From: Phycomyces blakesleeanus NRRL 1555(-)
Taxonomy: Eukaryota > Mucoromycota > Mucoromycetes > Mucorales > Phycomycetaceae
Reading direction: 5' to 3'
DNA length: 64,000 nt
NCBI RefSeq assembly: GCF_001638985.1
Contig: NW_017265135.1
Coordinates: 1,913,223 to 1,977,222, forward strand
The position numbers and the translations under genes are program-made. Positions 1 to 12,525 of this stretch are shown piece by piece. The first letter of the stretch is position 1, and every line of letters starts with the position of its first letter. A model generated the notes under the pieces. It worked only from the letters and a program-made list of their open reading frames with translations, made no database searches and had not been told where the DNA came from.

Positions 1-1398
1 ACATACATCATACTGTGGGATTACACAGCAAATTAAATTAAATTCAACTCAATAAATAAATAAATAAATGAGGAATATACTTTGACAGGTTAAATTATCT
101 TGACCGTCTGTTATAGATTGTTAGTATATATATATATATAAGATAAAATGATATAAAAGATACTGATTCGTGCAAAGTATCAACTTCCTCTCTTTTGTAA
201 ATATGCTTTTATGTTGGTATCTCCAAATATGTTCCGTATTTTGAAACACATTGAAACAATATTTTAGAGTATTAGGAACAGACTATTGCTAGTTACACAC
301 TGTCCTGGTTTACTGGCTATATCTATTTGCACACACACACCCATATATATACTTATATATATAAGCAATACTCATTTTGCTTTGGCTTGAACTAATACAG
401 AAAAAGAAAAATCCTCTGGACAGGTTTAGGGAATAAGGGAAAATATAATACGTCATCAAACTGGTTCTCAAAAAGAAGAGGAAGGAAGAGAAAAAAAGGT
501 ACCAGGGAATAAGGTAGTTTGATAAATGATTAAAGTAAAAAAGTAAAAAAATAAAAAAGAAAATCTGTAACTATGTGGTGGGAAATAAATTAATAAAAAA
601 AGAAGAAAAAGAAAAGAAAAGACAGATCAGTGGTTTCTTACAGAAAAGAATTTAAGCTTTTTTCTTTTTCTGTGTTTCTTTTTCATTTTTGGTTTTGATT
701 TTGGTTTTGCTGTTTATGTTATTGAAATGGCCGACGTGTGTCATGCGTGCTGCTATAGAGAGTTACACAGGAAATGGGACGAAATACAAAGAATATGAAA
801 GGTATAGCTAACTAATAGCAGTGTCAGTGGTAGCGATGGCAATTGGGATTGTGATTGTGATAGAGATAACGGTGTTGGGGTTGGTATTAGTATTAGTGTT
901 GGGGCTGGGGTTAATGATGTCCTGTGCCTTTATTTTTAAGAAAGAAAACATCTTGAATATTCTAGTTGTCACAATTTCTTTTTTTTTAGCTAGCAATTAT
1001 GCCTACTGGTCTCCGAGGGCCAGCTGTGCATGGTATTCTTATACCAAGATAACCAGAAGAGAGAAGAAGGAGAGGGTGAATAATGTATTAGTTGAATAGG
1101 TGATCAATGCGCGACATTTGCTGTGGATCAATCCAAGAATGAAGCTTACCAGATGATATAATTGGGTACATGTGATTTGCGCATGTATTTACATCAATAT
1201 TCGGTAGTTTTCTATCATGTCTACCAGCATTATTGGTTCAAAGATAGCATCTCCAGGAGAAGAACGTAAAGTATCATTTACATACTCAAGCCATTTGACA
1301 TTTTTATTTTATTTTTATTTGGGAGTGTATGGTGTAACCTTGGAAAAAACTGTATCCATAGAAATTAACGGACAAGGACAAGGGGATACGCAAGATAT
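1..1398. other. Gene-free AT-rich stretch
   Basis: I see no convincing coding region. The stretch holds short TA and CA microsatellites (near 124-140 and 331-360), A-rich runs around 530-620, and a run of TTGGGG/TTAGTG-like words around 870-912. The two opposed reading frames at 808-1099 are low-complexity and show no family motif. Confidence 0.6.
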
Positions 1399-2590
1399 AG
1401 TATTTTTACTTGGTTTTCGGACCTTTTCAAAAAAAAAAAATTCGGACGTTCTCTTTTTTTTTTCTGGATGATTTCCATTTTAATTTCAGACGTTTACAAA
1501 AGGGAATTCAGACAATTTCAAATTTTTATTGGACAATTTTATTTTTATTTCCAGACTTTTTTCTTACTTAGTTTAGACAAATTATTTCATACAGATTTCC
1601 ATAATTATTTGTCGCAAGCTGGAAAAAACCTGTCGTGATTTGAAAATGGGACAACCAATAAAAATCTGAGGGAAGCTTTTTGAGAGAAACTTTTTTCCTT
1701 TCAAAATTCAAAATGACTGATCATAATTTTACATTAGGCGCAAATGTAGAGACCATTGTTAATCAAAGCACTCTATAATAATAGGGGGTTTCATTATCTC
1801 TTAGGATTAGGATTAGGATTGGGATCCGGAAAGCGGGAGTTTAAATAGTGAAATTATTGGCTGAGAAGAATCTGAATAGAATTAAAATGTGTAGATTTAA
1901 TCCGAAGGAAAAGACTTTCGGATTGAAATTTAGGATTGCTCATTTTGACGTCTGGAAGTACTTAGAGCGAAAGTTTATCAATTTATTTGCCTCTCTTACA
2001 TATTTCTAGTTTATATATCACCCTTTTTATAAGCTAAACTCCTAATATAAGTAATAGAAATTAAGTTAATTGCTTATAATAAAATATCAGGTTCAAGAAT
2101 AAAACGATTAATTAAAAAGGGGGACTCAATAATTTTCATTTTTTATTCACTATCATTGGCTACAGGTTTAACATCCGCTTTCCGAATCCCAATCCTAATC
2201 CTAATCCTAAGAGATAATGAAACCCCCTATTATTATAGAGTGCTTTGATTAACAATGGTCTCTACATTTGCGCCTAATGTAAAATTATGATCAGTCATTT
2301 TGAATTTTGAAAGGAAAAAAGTTTCTCTCAAAAAGCTTCCCTCAGATTTTTATTGGTTGTCCCATTTTCAAATCACGACAGGTTTTTTCCAGCTTGCGAC
2401 AAATAATTATGGAAATCTGTATGAAATAATTTGTCTAAACTAAGTAAGAAAAAAGTCTGGAAATAAAAATAAAATTGTCCAATAAAAATTTGAAATTGTC
2501 TGAATTCCCTTTTGTAAACGTCTGAAATTAAAATGGAAATCATCCAGAAAAAAAAAAGAGAACGTCCGAAAACTAAGTAAAAATACTGGA
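1399..2590. repeat. Long near-perfect inverted repeat (foldback element)
   Basis: The left arm (about 1436-1836) and the reverse complement of the right arm (about 2175-2575) match over roughly 400 bp. I see only one substitution (GGGATCCGG against GGGATTCGG) and poly-T length differences. A weaker match extends outward to about 1399 and 2590, where the left arm carries an extra ~25 bp duplication. The 338 bp spacer (1837-2174) has no recognisable gene. Both arms carry three TTAGGA units. No transposase is present and no target-site duplication could be fixed. It is best read as a non-autonomous foldback element or an inverted duplication. If transcribed, it would form a long hairpin RNA. Confidence 0.85.
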
Positions 2591-3547
2591 AATGGACTAG
2601 AGTGATTTCTGTCTCAAACTCCCGCGTTTCCATGGATGCAGGCACCGTCATTAATATATGTATGTATATTCACCTGTCATGGCTGCGGATTTATGCTAGT
2701 TTCTTACAACGGGTGGGAAACAAATTAATGTTGCCTAAATAAATCGATAAATAAATAAATACATACAAATAATATGGATTTTCCTCGTTTTATTCTATAA
2801 TTTATATCAGTGAAAGGTGGCTTTGTACACTCAACACACACTCACCAATAGATAGATAGACAGACAAAAAGATATCCTTGATGAGAATCACATTTGACTC
2901 TTCAATGCTTTAGCCCTTCTTAAATGAGGACTATACATTCATGACATTAGCTATAATAAGTGATAGTATCCATTGGATATATTTCAATATAATATGTTTT
3001 TTCATCTGAAATGTAATCAACAAAGAAGGCCTACCCGAATCTGGTGCACCAAGTAAATGAAATGATTCTGAGCAATCAAGATTCCATTCTTTTGGGCACA
3101 AACCATAATAATCATAATCATAATAAAGAGGTGATTATAAGAGGTTATTTCCTAATTTGAAAGTAAAGTAAGGATGATTTTTATACTGCAAAAAAAAATT
3201 AATTTGTTTCAAAACTTTTTTTTAATTTTTTTTATTATTATTTATTTATTATTGTACTCAAATATACTTACACTTAGACCTGCACACACAAATATTATGA
3301 TTATTATTGTATCAATAATGAAGCATGTATATATATCTGTGTGTGCGAGTGTGTGAATATGAGTAACCCTGTTCATGTAAGAATTTCCATTTTTTTTTTC
3401 ATATATATATATATATATATATAAATTTCTCTCCATAGTTCATTCTTGGACACTATTCTTAATAGAGATAGATAAATAGATAGATAGATGCGCCCACACC
3501 TACACACACACACAAAGATATATAAGGGTAATAAAGGCTACACACGT

Positions 3548-3578
<31 letters not shown>

Positions 3579-4878
3579 TATATATAATGGTGTGTGTGAA
3601 ATGACTTTTTATATATACAGTTTTCCTTCTAATACTTCTTTTTGCCGTGGTGTTTGGACCAAGCAAAAGGTATTTTGTTTTTGTGCACTGTTTTTTTTAT
3701 AAAAAAAAATAAAATAAACAAAAAATCAAAAAATATAAACAACTTAATCGAATGTAGATAGTTTGCACAACAGTAGAATTGCCATGGCAACCACTCTAAT
3801 ACCAATATAAGCTAAACATTTATATATATGTGTATTTATATATGTATTTATATGTATAATATATATATGTATATTATTCCTCTTCTTCTTTCAAGATGGA
3901 AAACTAGAGGTGTTCTGTTTAGAAACCTTTTATATGTATATATTATATTATATTATATTATATTATATTATATTATATAAATATATTGTAATGATAGCGG
4001 TATTTGGGCAACCCGGCACCTGGAATGAGATTTAAATAATAATGATAATAATAAGACAGCTTATCCCGGCTAGGCAAAATATGTAATTGTAACAAGTACC
4101 AAATCTTATATAACTTATGATGATGATGATGATGATGCTGGTGATGATGCTGATTATTTTATTTTATTTTATTTTTACTGATGATGTAGATGAGCATTTG
4201 GGTAGAAATATCCAGCAGTGCAATGTGGAAAAGAAAAGCTGTGAATTGTATCACTGAAGCAGAACTTGAACTCGTGCCGAGTGCATGGGGCTCATTTCAA
4301 CAGACTCTATTTTATGTTTTACTTGTATATTTCTAAATATTATGGTTATTAGTCTTTAATACTCTCTATTATGCTTAGCGTATGTGTACGTGTGTACGTG
4401 TGTTTGTGTGTTTGTATGTTCGTGTGTACATGGTTTGTATATATACATATATGATTGAAAGTGTTTTGATTATGTATATATATATATATAAATATATATA
4501 AACAGGTATATGTTTTTGATAAAATTGTCTTACAAAAAGTAAAGAATCCGAAAAAGGAACCTATTCTGAGGTAACATCGGGGACTACCAAATTAAGACTA
4601 GTCTCAAGGTTGCTAGGATACGCCACAAAAAAAAAGAATAAAGTGAAAAAAAAAGTAATGCACAGTAATTATACACATATATAAATTTGTATATGTATGT
4701 ATTCAAGTTGAACAATAGAGTCAAATATAATAATATTATTGTAATAGTATGAAAAAAACAAAAAATTCTGAACACAAGAAATAATAATATCCTTCTCTCT
4801 CTTTCTGTGTGTGTTATTGTGTGTGTGTGTGTATTTATGTATATGTGATTGGTTAACCATCAGCTTATTTATTTAGTA
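2591..4878. other. Gene-free stretch rich in microsatellites
   Basis: No supported gene. It contains TA repeats (3402-3422, 3549-3573), a pentamer ATATT array (about 3943-3977), an ATG trinucleotide array (about 4117-4137), ATTTT units (about 4157-4177) and TG-rich tracts (about 4381-4430 and 4805-4835). Confidence 0.6.
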
Positions 4879-5421
4879 TCATTTCACAGGTCGAAGAACT
4901 TCATCAATACGGTAAGCGATTCCATTTGCGGCTTCAATAGGATCAACGGTATCTACCGTAGCTCGGTCATTCAAAACCGTCTTTCGCAGAAATACGTGGT
5001 GGTGGACCTGTATGGTTTGATCCTCGAGCATAGTATTCAGTTTTTGAGTATGTTGTAGCGATTTTGAGTCAAGTTTCCCAGTCGGCACGATATGGTTACG
5101 CAAAAAGCTCTTGAGGTTTGCTCTAATGTCGGCATCAGCATGATCACCAAATGCTGAATTGACAGGACAGAAGACTGTAAAAGGTGCACTTTGAGTGTCG
5201 TTGAATATGTCAAAGATGTCGTCGACCCGAGTTAAGATATCTAGAAAGGTAGACAGAGACGGGTCCGGGGCTAGTTTGTCAAACAGGGACTGCTGGGCTA
5301 CAGTACGATAATCAGGAGCGTTTGGCTCATAGAGTAACTTGATATCTTCAGATTCTCCCATCACTGATCCAAGTATAAATAATGATAGTAATAAAGACCG
5401 AGTGAATAACCAGATGTTCAT
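4879..5421 (-). CDS. Secreted fasciclin (FAS1) domain protein
   Basis: Single-exon gene for a 180-residue protein. The first ~22 residues are a typical signal peptide (basic-hydrophobic stretch ending near GSVMG), so the product should enter the secretory pathway. The rest is one FAS1 domain. It starts near LFDKLAPDPSLSTFLDIL and holds the characteristic core FTVFCPVNSAF followed by the conserved H in RNHIVPTG. FAS1 domains mediate cell-surface or wall adhesion. No GPI signal or second FAS1 domain is visible, so it is probably a soluble or wall-associated protein. The domain call is secure; the biological role is inferred only from the family. Confidence 0.85.
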   Translation of the reverse strand: MNIWLFTRSLLLSLFILGSVMGESEDIKLLYEPNAPDYRTVAQQSLFDKLAPDPSLSTFLDILTRVDDIFDIFNDTQSAPFTVFCPVNSAFGDHADADIRANLKSFLRNHIVPTGKLDSKSLQHTQKLNTMLEDQTIQVHHHVFLRKTVLNDRATVDTVDPIEAANGIAYRIDEVLRPVK

Positions 5422-6215
5422 CTTTTATATGTTATTTTATATAATTGTTTCCAATGTTACGATATTGCGCAAAAAAAAAAGCAAAAAAAGCAAAAACTAC
5501 AACAGTAAAGAAAAAGATGCCTGATGCATTTATGCAACCAAAAAGAAAAAAATCTCAATTATCAGCATTAGACCTGACGTCATATAAAATATGAGACACT
5601 TTAGACAAAAAAAGAAATAAAAAAAAAAGAAAAAAAAAGAAAAAAGAAAAAGTGGTAAGGTAGTACAATACAAAGAAGTGTTTGAAGGAGGCAAATAAAC
5701 AAATCCCGATGACCTCGCATCAAAAATAATAGTAATACAATACAGTACAGTACAGTACAGAGCAGTGAAGTACAATATAATATAATACACACACAAACGC
5801 ACACACATATATATAAATAAATATAATAAGAAAATTTGAGCGATATATTGTCACTATATAAACAAACTCGTTTGATCGCATCTCCTCTTCCTTTTACCCA
5901 TCTTTATTTTCGAATATCAAAACCTGAAAAAAAAGACGAAGAAGAAAAAGACTCTACCTTAAAGGAGCTCCTTTTTTCCCTCTTTTATTTCTCTCTCTCT
6001 CTATATCAACCTCTCAAACTACTCGGTTATTATTATAGTCTATATAAATACATATATACACACCCGCACATCTATTTATTGCCAGGTTGGAAAGACTAGA
6101 ATATAACAAGATAGAATACACAAAAAGAAACATTGTATTCATTCATTTATACTCTTTTTTTATATACAATACCTATACGTGTGAAATAAAATAAAAAAGT
6201 ATCGAATTTATCGCT
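5422..6215. promoter_or_regulatory. Divergent intergenic region between FAS1 and STE12 genes
   Basis: This 794 bp gap separates two divergently oriented genes and must contain both promoters. It has poly-A/poly-T runs, a GTACA/CAGTACAG tandem (about 5741-5775), a CTATATAAA box at about 5854-5862 and a pyrimidine-rich tract (about 5971-6012). No specific operator could be assigned. Confidence 0.45.
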
Positions 6216-8327
6216 ATGGCAACCACAACTTTCCGCGAAGTATATCCAAACCTTCCAAACGAGCAAGATATCGACACTCGCCTGGAACAAATTGACCAAC
6301 TCAAAGACTTCTTGGCCAATGCACCCGTTGATTTTGTGACCATTGAAGGTCAGCCGCCCATTAAGCGCCACCCTCTTCCCAACGGTGATTCTATTTCATG
6401 CGTCCAGTGGAACTCAACCCATTTTATTACCGGCACTGACATCGTACGTTGTCTTATCTTTCGCTTCCATGCCTTTGGAAGACCCGTGTCGAATCTAAAG
6501 AAATTTGAGGAGGGCATTTTCAGTGACCTCCGCAACCTCAAGCCGGGGACCGATGCAACACTCGAAGAACCCAAGTCTAGTTTCCTCGATCTCTTGTACC
6601 GCCACAACTGCATCCGAACCCAAAAAAAGCAAAAGGTCTTCTTTTGGCAATCCGTACCACACGACCGTCTCTTCTTAGATGCACTTGAACGCGACCTCAA
6701 GCGAGAAAAATTATCCCAGGAAGTCACTTCGGAGGCAGTAGCCTATCCGGCAAACACCATTACCCTCGATGCCACCCAGGCAATGTTTGACGAGTTTAGA
6801 CGTACGCTGTTATGTAATATCGAGCTTGAAGCCTGTCTTTCAGGGCGAACAACTAGTAACAATACCAGCAACAATATCAACAATAATATCAACAGCAACA
6901 GCAACAGTCCACGCGGATCTGCACCCTCGACGGGAATGCCCTCACCTTCGTTGTCCGCCAAAGAGTCAACTTCTCCGCTCGCTCAACCACAACAGCAATC
7001 ATCATCAACAATAACCACAGCACCAGAAGAATGGCCCGAGCCTCGCTCTCCCGAAAGCTCGTTCACTCGAATGGCCCACAGCATCTTTGGTCAGTTTTCA
7101 CTTTTCGAAGGGTCACCTATGTACAAGCAGCGTCGTCGCAAGTCCACCCGCCACCCATCTAGTTTGGCTAGCTTCCAGTCTCATCCAGTACCCGACCCAA
7201 CCGACGCCTCGCTTATGATACGCTCCCGGTGGTCTCCATATGACAGACCCATCTCTCGACGCGGCTCCTCGGATGAAGTACTTCGGTCTTACTTTTGTCC
7301 TTTTCCATCGTGCGGAAAGGATTTTAGACGGCTAGAACATCTCAAGCGCCATCTTCGTACACACACAATGGAACGGCCTTATCTCTGCAACGTTTGCGGC
7401 AAGCGATTCTCACGGTCCGACAATCTGGCCCAACACAAAAAGACACATGAGCGCAGGCACCATGTCTTTGCCAGCGACAGTAGTGATGAAGGGACAGACA
7501 AGGAAGACGAGGACAGCGGTGATGAAACCCTCGAACAATTTTCGCCAACCCAAGGTAACTTGCCACTCAAGGGACTTCACGACAGCCACAACCCACCCTA
7601 CCATCACGACAACAGCACAAACACACCCGACACAGCCAAGCACCCCGACTGGATCAAAACAGAGCCACTGGATGGAGAGTCTGATATCGAGGATTGGGTG
7701 AATCCCATTCCATCTCTGTCAGGCTCATCTACATTTACTTCGACTGCATCTTCTTGCACTTCCACGCCCGTTCGGACAAAGGTACAAGAATCGATTGTGG
7801 AAGATGAAGATGATCTGTTTTATCGCGATGGATATCTGCCAAGCCCGACATATATGCTTTCCTATACTTCCGCAATCTATCCCCTCGATGATCTGTGCTA
7901 TCCACCAGAGAATCACGATTTACTGGACTCAGCATTTGACACCCTCGAATATCAAAAGGCAACGAATACCCACTGCAAAAGAGAAGAGGAGGAGCAACAA
8001 TCGCCATTACCATCATATGTTCAAGATATCGATGACTACATGCACGACTGTGGCAAAGGAATCCAGGCATGCTATGAACTCTCCTCGTCATCATCTTCAT
8101 CTTCATCGTCACCACCACAATCTTTGACTGCAAGCCCTAGCCAGCCTCAGCAAATTAGTGATCTTTACCTTCATCTTTCTCAGTCTGGACACGGTTCACC
8201 ACACCCTTTTGAAGACTACAGCTGTTCATCTCCTAACCTCAGCATGCTTACTTCTGGGTTTAATTACCATATCGACTCTCACCACCGATCTACCATGAGG
8301 CCCACAGATGCCCTTATCCGCTTCTAA
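6216..8327 (+). CDS. STE12: STE12-family transcription factor with two C2H2 zinc fingers
   Basis: Intronless gene, 703 residues. The N-terminal ~20-165 residues form the STE homeodomain-like DNA-binding domain (blocks such as [33 protein letters not shown] and [20 protein letters not shown]). Two consecutive C2H2 fingers lie at about 359-411 ([12 protein letters not shown] with [18 protein letters not shown] with LAQHKKTH). This STE-plus-zinc-finger layout is typical of filamentous fungi and is absent from budding-yeast Ste12. Linkers are rich in Asn, Ser and Pro, with an Asn/Ser run near 215-230 and a polyserine tract near 625-635. Known homologues act downstream of the mating/invasion MAP kinase. 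The ATG follows a short A-rich leader and begins the first STE block. Confidence 0.95.
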   Translation: MATTTFREVYPNLPNEQDIDTRLEQIDQLKDFLANAPVDFVTIEGQPPIKRHPLPNGDSISCVQWNSTHFITGTDIVRCLIFRFHAFGRPVSNLKKFEEGIFSDLRNLKPGTDATLEEPKSSFLDLLYRHNCIRTQKKQKVFFWQSVPHDRLFLDALERDLKREKLSQEVTSEAVAYPANTITLDATQAMFDEFRRTLLCNIELEACLSGRTTSNNTSNNINNNINSNSNSPRGSAPSTGMPSPSLSAKESTSPLAQPQQQSSSTITTAPEEWPEPRSPESSFTRMAHSIFGQFSLFEGSPMYKQRRRKSTRHPSSLASFQSHPVPDPTDASLMIRSRWSPYDRPISRRGSSDEVLRSYFCPFPSCGKDFRRLEHLKRHLRTHTMERPYLCNVCGKRFSRSDNLAQHKKTHERRHHVFASDSSDEGTDKEDEDSGDETLEQFSPTQGNLPLKGLHDSHNPPYHHDNSTNTPDTAKHPDWIKTEPLDGESDIEDWVNPIPSLSGSSTFTSTASSCTSTPVRTKVQESIVEDEDDLFYRDGYLPSPTYMLSYTSAIYPLDDLCYPPENHDLLDSAFDTLEYQKATNTHCKREEEEQQSPLPSYVQDIDDYMHDCGKGIQACYELSSSSSSSSSSPPQSLTASPSQPQQISDLYLHLSQSGHGSPHPFEDYSCSSPNLSMLTSGFNYHIDSHHRSTMRPTDALIRF

Positions 8328-10151
8328 ATCCGTCTCTTCTTATTCTTATTCTTATTCCCAACCAAACCCCACACCAACACCTTTTACACCCACACCATAT
8401 TCCCTCCTTTTTTTATTTTTATTTTTATTATTATTTTTAAAAATGTACTTCATCTTTGTATTTTCTCATTTGGTTTCATTACCTCTTCTTTATTTTTAAA
8501 AAAAGGAAAACACAAAAAAAGCAGAGCCTTAAATGACTGTACTTCTTTTTTGTACTTCTTTAACTTCTCTTTCTTGTTTTCTTTTTGTTCATTTTTTTTT
8601 TCATTTTTTTTCTTTTTTTTTGCTTGACATTCTTGAGTGTATATTCTTATTCTGTTATTTTTTCTTCTTCTCCCCTTTTCATTCACATACATCCCATATG
8701 TATATATCACACAATGCACTCTACAAAATCATCTTCATTCTCTCATTCTCTCATTCTCTCATTATCTCATTCTCCCTTCCTCTTACTTGAAAATATACTT
8801 TTTAGTATTTTGTTTTATATATATATATATATTATATATTATATTTATATAGCATACATATATGTAATAAAAAAATATTGTGCGTGTGCCTTTTTTTCAT
8901 TTTATAACAAAGTTAAAGTTTCTCATTAGCGGTTGATCATATAAAAATGGCATTTTTATTTTATATACGTCTCTCTTTAAGCTTCTATTCTATGCAATTT
9001 ATTGAAAGCGAAAATAAATAAATTTTTAATAGGGATTTATTATATTTAGAAGAAAAAAGAATAAATAAAATAAAATAATTAACGCAGAAATCAAGCTTAC
9101 CTATTTTTCGCTTTTTGGCGCGTTCTTTTACCGTCGCACGATCCCAGTTTTGGTTGCATTTTTATTATTATTATAAAACATGTATATATGTTTGTGTATG
9201 TTTGTGTGTGAGTGTGCATGTTTGTGTAGGTACGTATACAAATGATATAAATACATCATGGCTCATATACTCTTCATAATATATATATATATAAGCTCGC
9301 CCTGGTTTATTTGAAACGAATGTCATTTTTTTTTCTTTCTTTTTCTTTTTCAATTTATTCTACCTCGGGAATAGCTGCAAACAAAGAAGGTGTAACAAAG
9401 GACCTTGGTAGAAATCGAAATATACACTTATTACATGCGTCTAAATGGATGCCATGTATGTTTCGCGTGGAACAGCCAAAGTTTCAAAATCATTGATAGT
9501 ATATATAGATATAGATATATAAGTAAGTATGCATGCATGCATGTAAGCATGTATGTATGTATGTATGTATGTATGTATGTATGTATGTATGTTATGTGTA
9601 TGTGTATGTATTATATACAGATATACTTTTTATACCAAATTAGGAAGGACTACAAAAGTACTGTGTGGCGTTTCCTTTTTAACAGTGTGATTATAAATAA
9701 ATATATATAAAGTTATTCTTTTAAAGCTGCCCTTTATCCATCAGTTATAGTTTATTATCCCATTAAACACACTCATAGTTTCCCGCTTTATGTTCAGCTT
9801 TGGAAATACAGTTTCCTGGAAAGAGCCACTCAAAATATCTACATCTCTTTTAAATTTGTTTAAAAAATATATAAACTTTTTGTCTACAAAACTTATTGCA
9901 CCAAGGTATCCAAGTTCACTACGTCATCAGAAAATCAATCATTTCGAGCATTGTTTAAACCCAGGTTTACAAACCCCGTCATACTTTTAGCTAACCTTTT
10001 TTTTTTGGACCTTTTTTTTTTCTTTGTACACACACACTCACTTATAATAACAATAGCTAGTAAATAATCCGGAAACGCGTTTGTGTATTTTCGAGTTTAT
10101 TACAGTATCATCACACACATACACATACATCTCTACTAGAAAAAATACATC
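8328..10151. other. Gene-free interval with TTCTTATT and TATG arrays
   Basis: 1.8 kb without a supported gene. It starts with the likely STE12 3' UTR (TCTTAT repeats at about 8336-8356). Further on are long T-runs, CATTCTCT units (about 8738-8765), TA tracts, and a TATG tetranucleotide array at about 9549-9592. The last few hundred bases should contain the promoter of the downstream N-myristoyltransferase gene. Confidence 0.55.
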
Positions 10152-12169
10152 ATGAGCAAGAAAGATGAAAAGAGTCCCCAGGTAGACGAGGAAGAACTCG
10201 CCCGTCTGACCGCAAAGGTCGAAAAACTTGTCAAAAAGTCCCAGACAAAGGAACTCCAGAATCTCGTCAAAGGCAAACAGCCTGCCTCAAATAAGCCGGG
10301 CTCATCCAAGGATGAAGCCTTGATGCGCGAAAAGATCCAGACACTGATGCAGAATCTTGCCCTCATGGAGCAGTCTGGCCAATTAAAGAACTCAAACAAA
10401 AAAGAGATGGGAGACCACAAGTTTTGGAATACCCAACCCGTACCAAAGCATGGTGAGCAAACGATCTATCTCTCTATTTGTTTTTTTTGTTTTTTTTTGG
10501 AGACATATTTTAGTCGATTTGAAATCAAATTTTAAAGAAAAAGACGAAAGATAGAGGAGTATTGACAGGTTCTTTCTTTCTTTTTCTTTCTTTCTTGGAT
10601 GATATACTATCTATATAGATGAGCTTGTGACAGCAATTGGCCCTATTGAGCCTTCAATTCCTGTTGACCAGGTACCCAAGAATTCCCCCACTTTGCCAAA
10701 GGAGTTTGAGTGGTGTGAAATTGATATGAACAGTGAGAAAGAGGTAAGAGGCAGATATTTAATGCTGTGATCCAAAGTATACAGAAAAAAAATCTATACG
10801 TTGGCTAACGATATTTAATGTTGCAGCTCAAGGAACTTTATGAACTCTTAACAATGAACTATGTAGAGGATGATGATGCCCAATTCAGATTTGATTATTC
10901 CGCCAGTTTCTTGAAGTGGTAAATCAAGCAATAGTTTAATGTTCATGTGTGTGTGTGTGTGTGTGGTTGGCTTTGAGAGAAAGAGAGAGACAGAAAGAAA
11001 AAAGAGGTATTTACAAATCATTGTATAGGGCACTTCAACCTCCAAAGTGGAGAAAGTCCTGGCACATTGGTGTACGTGTGGCTACCAACAAGAAGCTGGT
11101 AGCCTTTATTAGTGGAATCCCCGCTGACATGAGAACCTATAACGTGTAAGTAATTTAGACGGTTGACTGCGGGGTGGCTATTGACTCTTACTAATCCTTT
11201 TTATATATGTATATACTTGTATTTTAAAATAACAACAATAATAGTACTCAACCCTTGGTCGAAGTTAACTTTTTGTGTATCCACAAAAAACTAAGATCCA
11301 AGCGTCTTGCACCTGTTCTTATTAAAGAAATCACTCGTAAAAGTCATCTTGAAGGCATTTTCCAAGCTGTTTACACTGCCGGTGTTGTCCTACCAAAGCC
11401 AGTTGGCACTTGTCGGTAAGTATATATATATAAATTGAGCGGTAGTTATTATTATAATGAGAGAGAAAGAGAGAAAGAAAACAAATGGATTAACAAGAAA
11501 TAATATAGCTACTTCCACCGTTCCCTTAACCCAAAGAAGTTGGTCGAGTGCAACTTCTCCCGTATTCCTGCCAAATCTACATTGACTCGCATGATCAAAC
11601 ATTATAAAGTTCCTGATGTTACTTCTACAGTTGGATTGAGAGAGATGAAGGTTTCTGATGCACCTGAAGTACGAGTCCTGTTGAACAAATATCTCGAACG
11701 ATTCGATTTCGCAGTCGTATTTGAGACAGACGAAGATGTCGAGCACTGGATCTGTCCCCACAAAGATGTAGTCTGGAGTTATGTGGTCGAGGATCCCGAA
11801 ACTCACAAGATTACCGATATGTTCTCCTTCTATTCTCTTCCTAGCTCCGTCATCAACAACCCTAAGCACTCTACTCTCAATGCAGCTTACATGTTTTATT
11901 ATGCCATTGATGTACCCGAATCAGCCAAGAAGACTCCCGCCGATGAAATCAAATACATTAGAAAGAGACTCAATGCTTTGATTGCTGATGCACTCACACT
12001 CGCGAAAAAAGCCAACTTTGATGTTGTTAATACCCTGGATCTGATGGACAACTCACTTTATGTGGACGAACAAAAGTTCGGTCCTGGCGATGGTCATCTC
12101 AACTACTATTTGTACAACTGGAAGTGTCCTGATGTCAAGCGTCAAAAGGTCGGATTAGTGATGCTTTAA
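10152..12169 (+). CDS. NMT1: Glycylpeptide N-tetradecanoyltransferase (N-myristoyltransferase)
   Basis: Six exons (10152-10452, 10619-10743, 10827-10918, 11029-11145, 11245-11415, 11509-12169) join into a 488-residue protein, close to the usual 455-500. The enzyme transfers myristate from myristoyl-CoA to N-terminal glycines of proteins such as Arf GTPases and Galpha subunits, and is essential in fungi. Visible family signatures are the N-terminal [11 protein letters not shown] segment, the [20 protein letters not shown] block that binds the acyl-CoA, and the acidic C-terminal half with [11 protein letters not shown]. The chain ends in ...GLVML. In this family the C-terminal carboxylate takes part in catalysis, so the intact terminus matters. 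The first ~80 residues are lysine-rich, as in other NMTs. All introns are GT-AG. Confidence 0.97.
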
Positions 12170-12525
12170 TTGAAGTACCATATACATACATATATATATA
12201 TATCATTATTATTACTATTATTTTATAGAGGATATATACATATGTATACGTATTTATATATGATATGTGCTTGTGTGTATTCTCTCATTTTTATTATTTC
12301 TGTTTCATATATGTTAATTTGTGCATATGGGGTAAAGAGGATATTCTGTCAAATGTTGGTATAAGCCTGTATAAACCACAGGATATCATACATGCATATG
12401 AATATATGTGTGCGTGTGCGTGTGCGTATTTGAGTCTCTGTGTCTGTGTCTGTGTCTGTGCTTGTGTTTGTGTTTGTGTTTGTGTTTGTGTTTGTGCCTG
12501 GGCCTGGGCCTGTGCGTACGGAGTT
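12170..12525. repeat. TG-rich hexanucleotide minisatellite after NMT1
   Basis: The NMT1 3' flank is AT-rich and then passes into an array of TGTGTC, TGTGTT and TGTGCC/TGGGCC hexamers at about 12430-12513. The same hexamer family occurs in the other orientation near 23.2 kb. Reading frames across it are low-complexity artefacts. Confidence 0.7.

Noticed and set aside
1801..1825. Telomere-like repeat (TTAGGATTAGGATTAGG)
   Set aside because: Units are TTAGGA rather than TTAGGG, there are only about three, and they lie inside both arms of the inverted repeat, so an internal telomere is unlikely.
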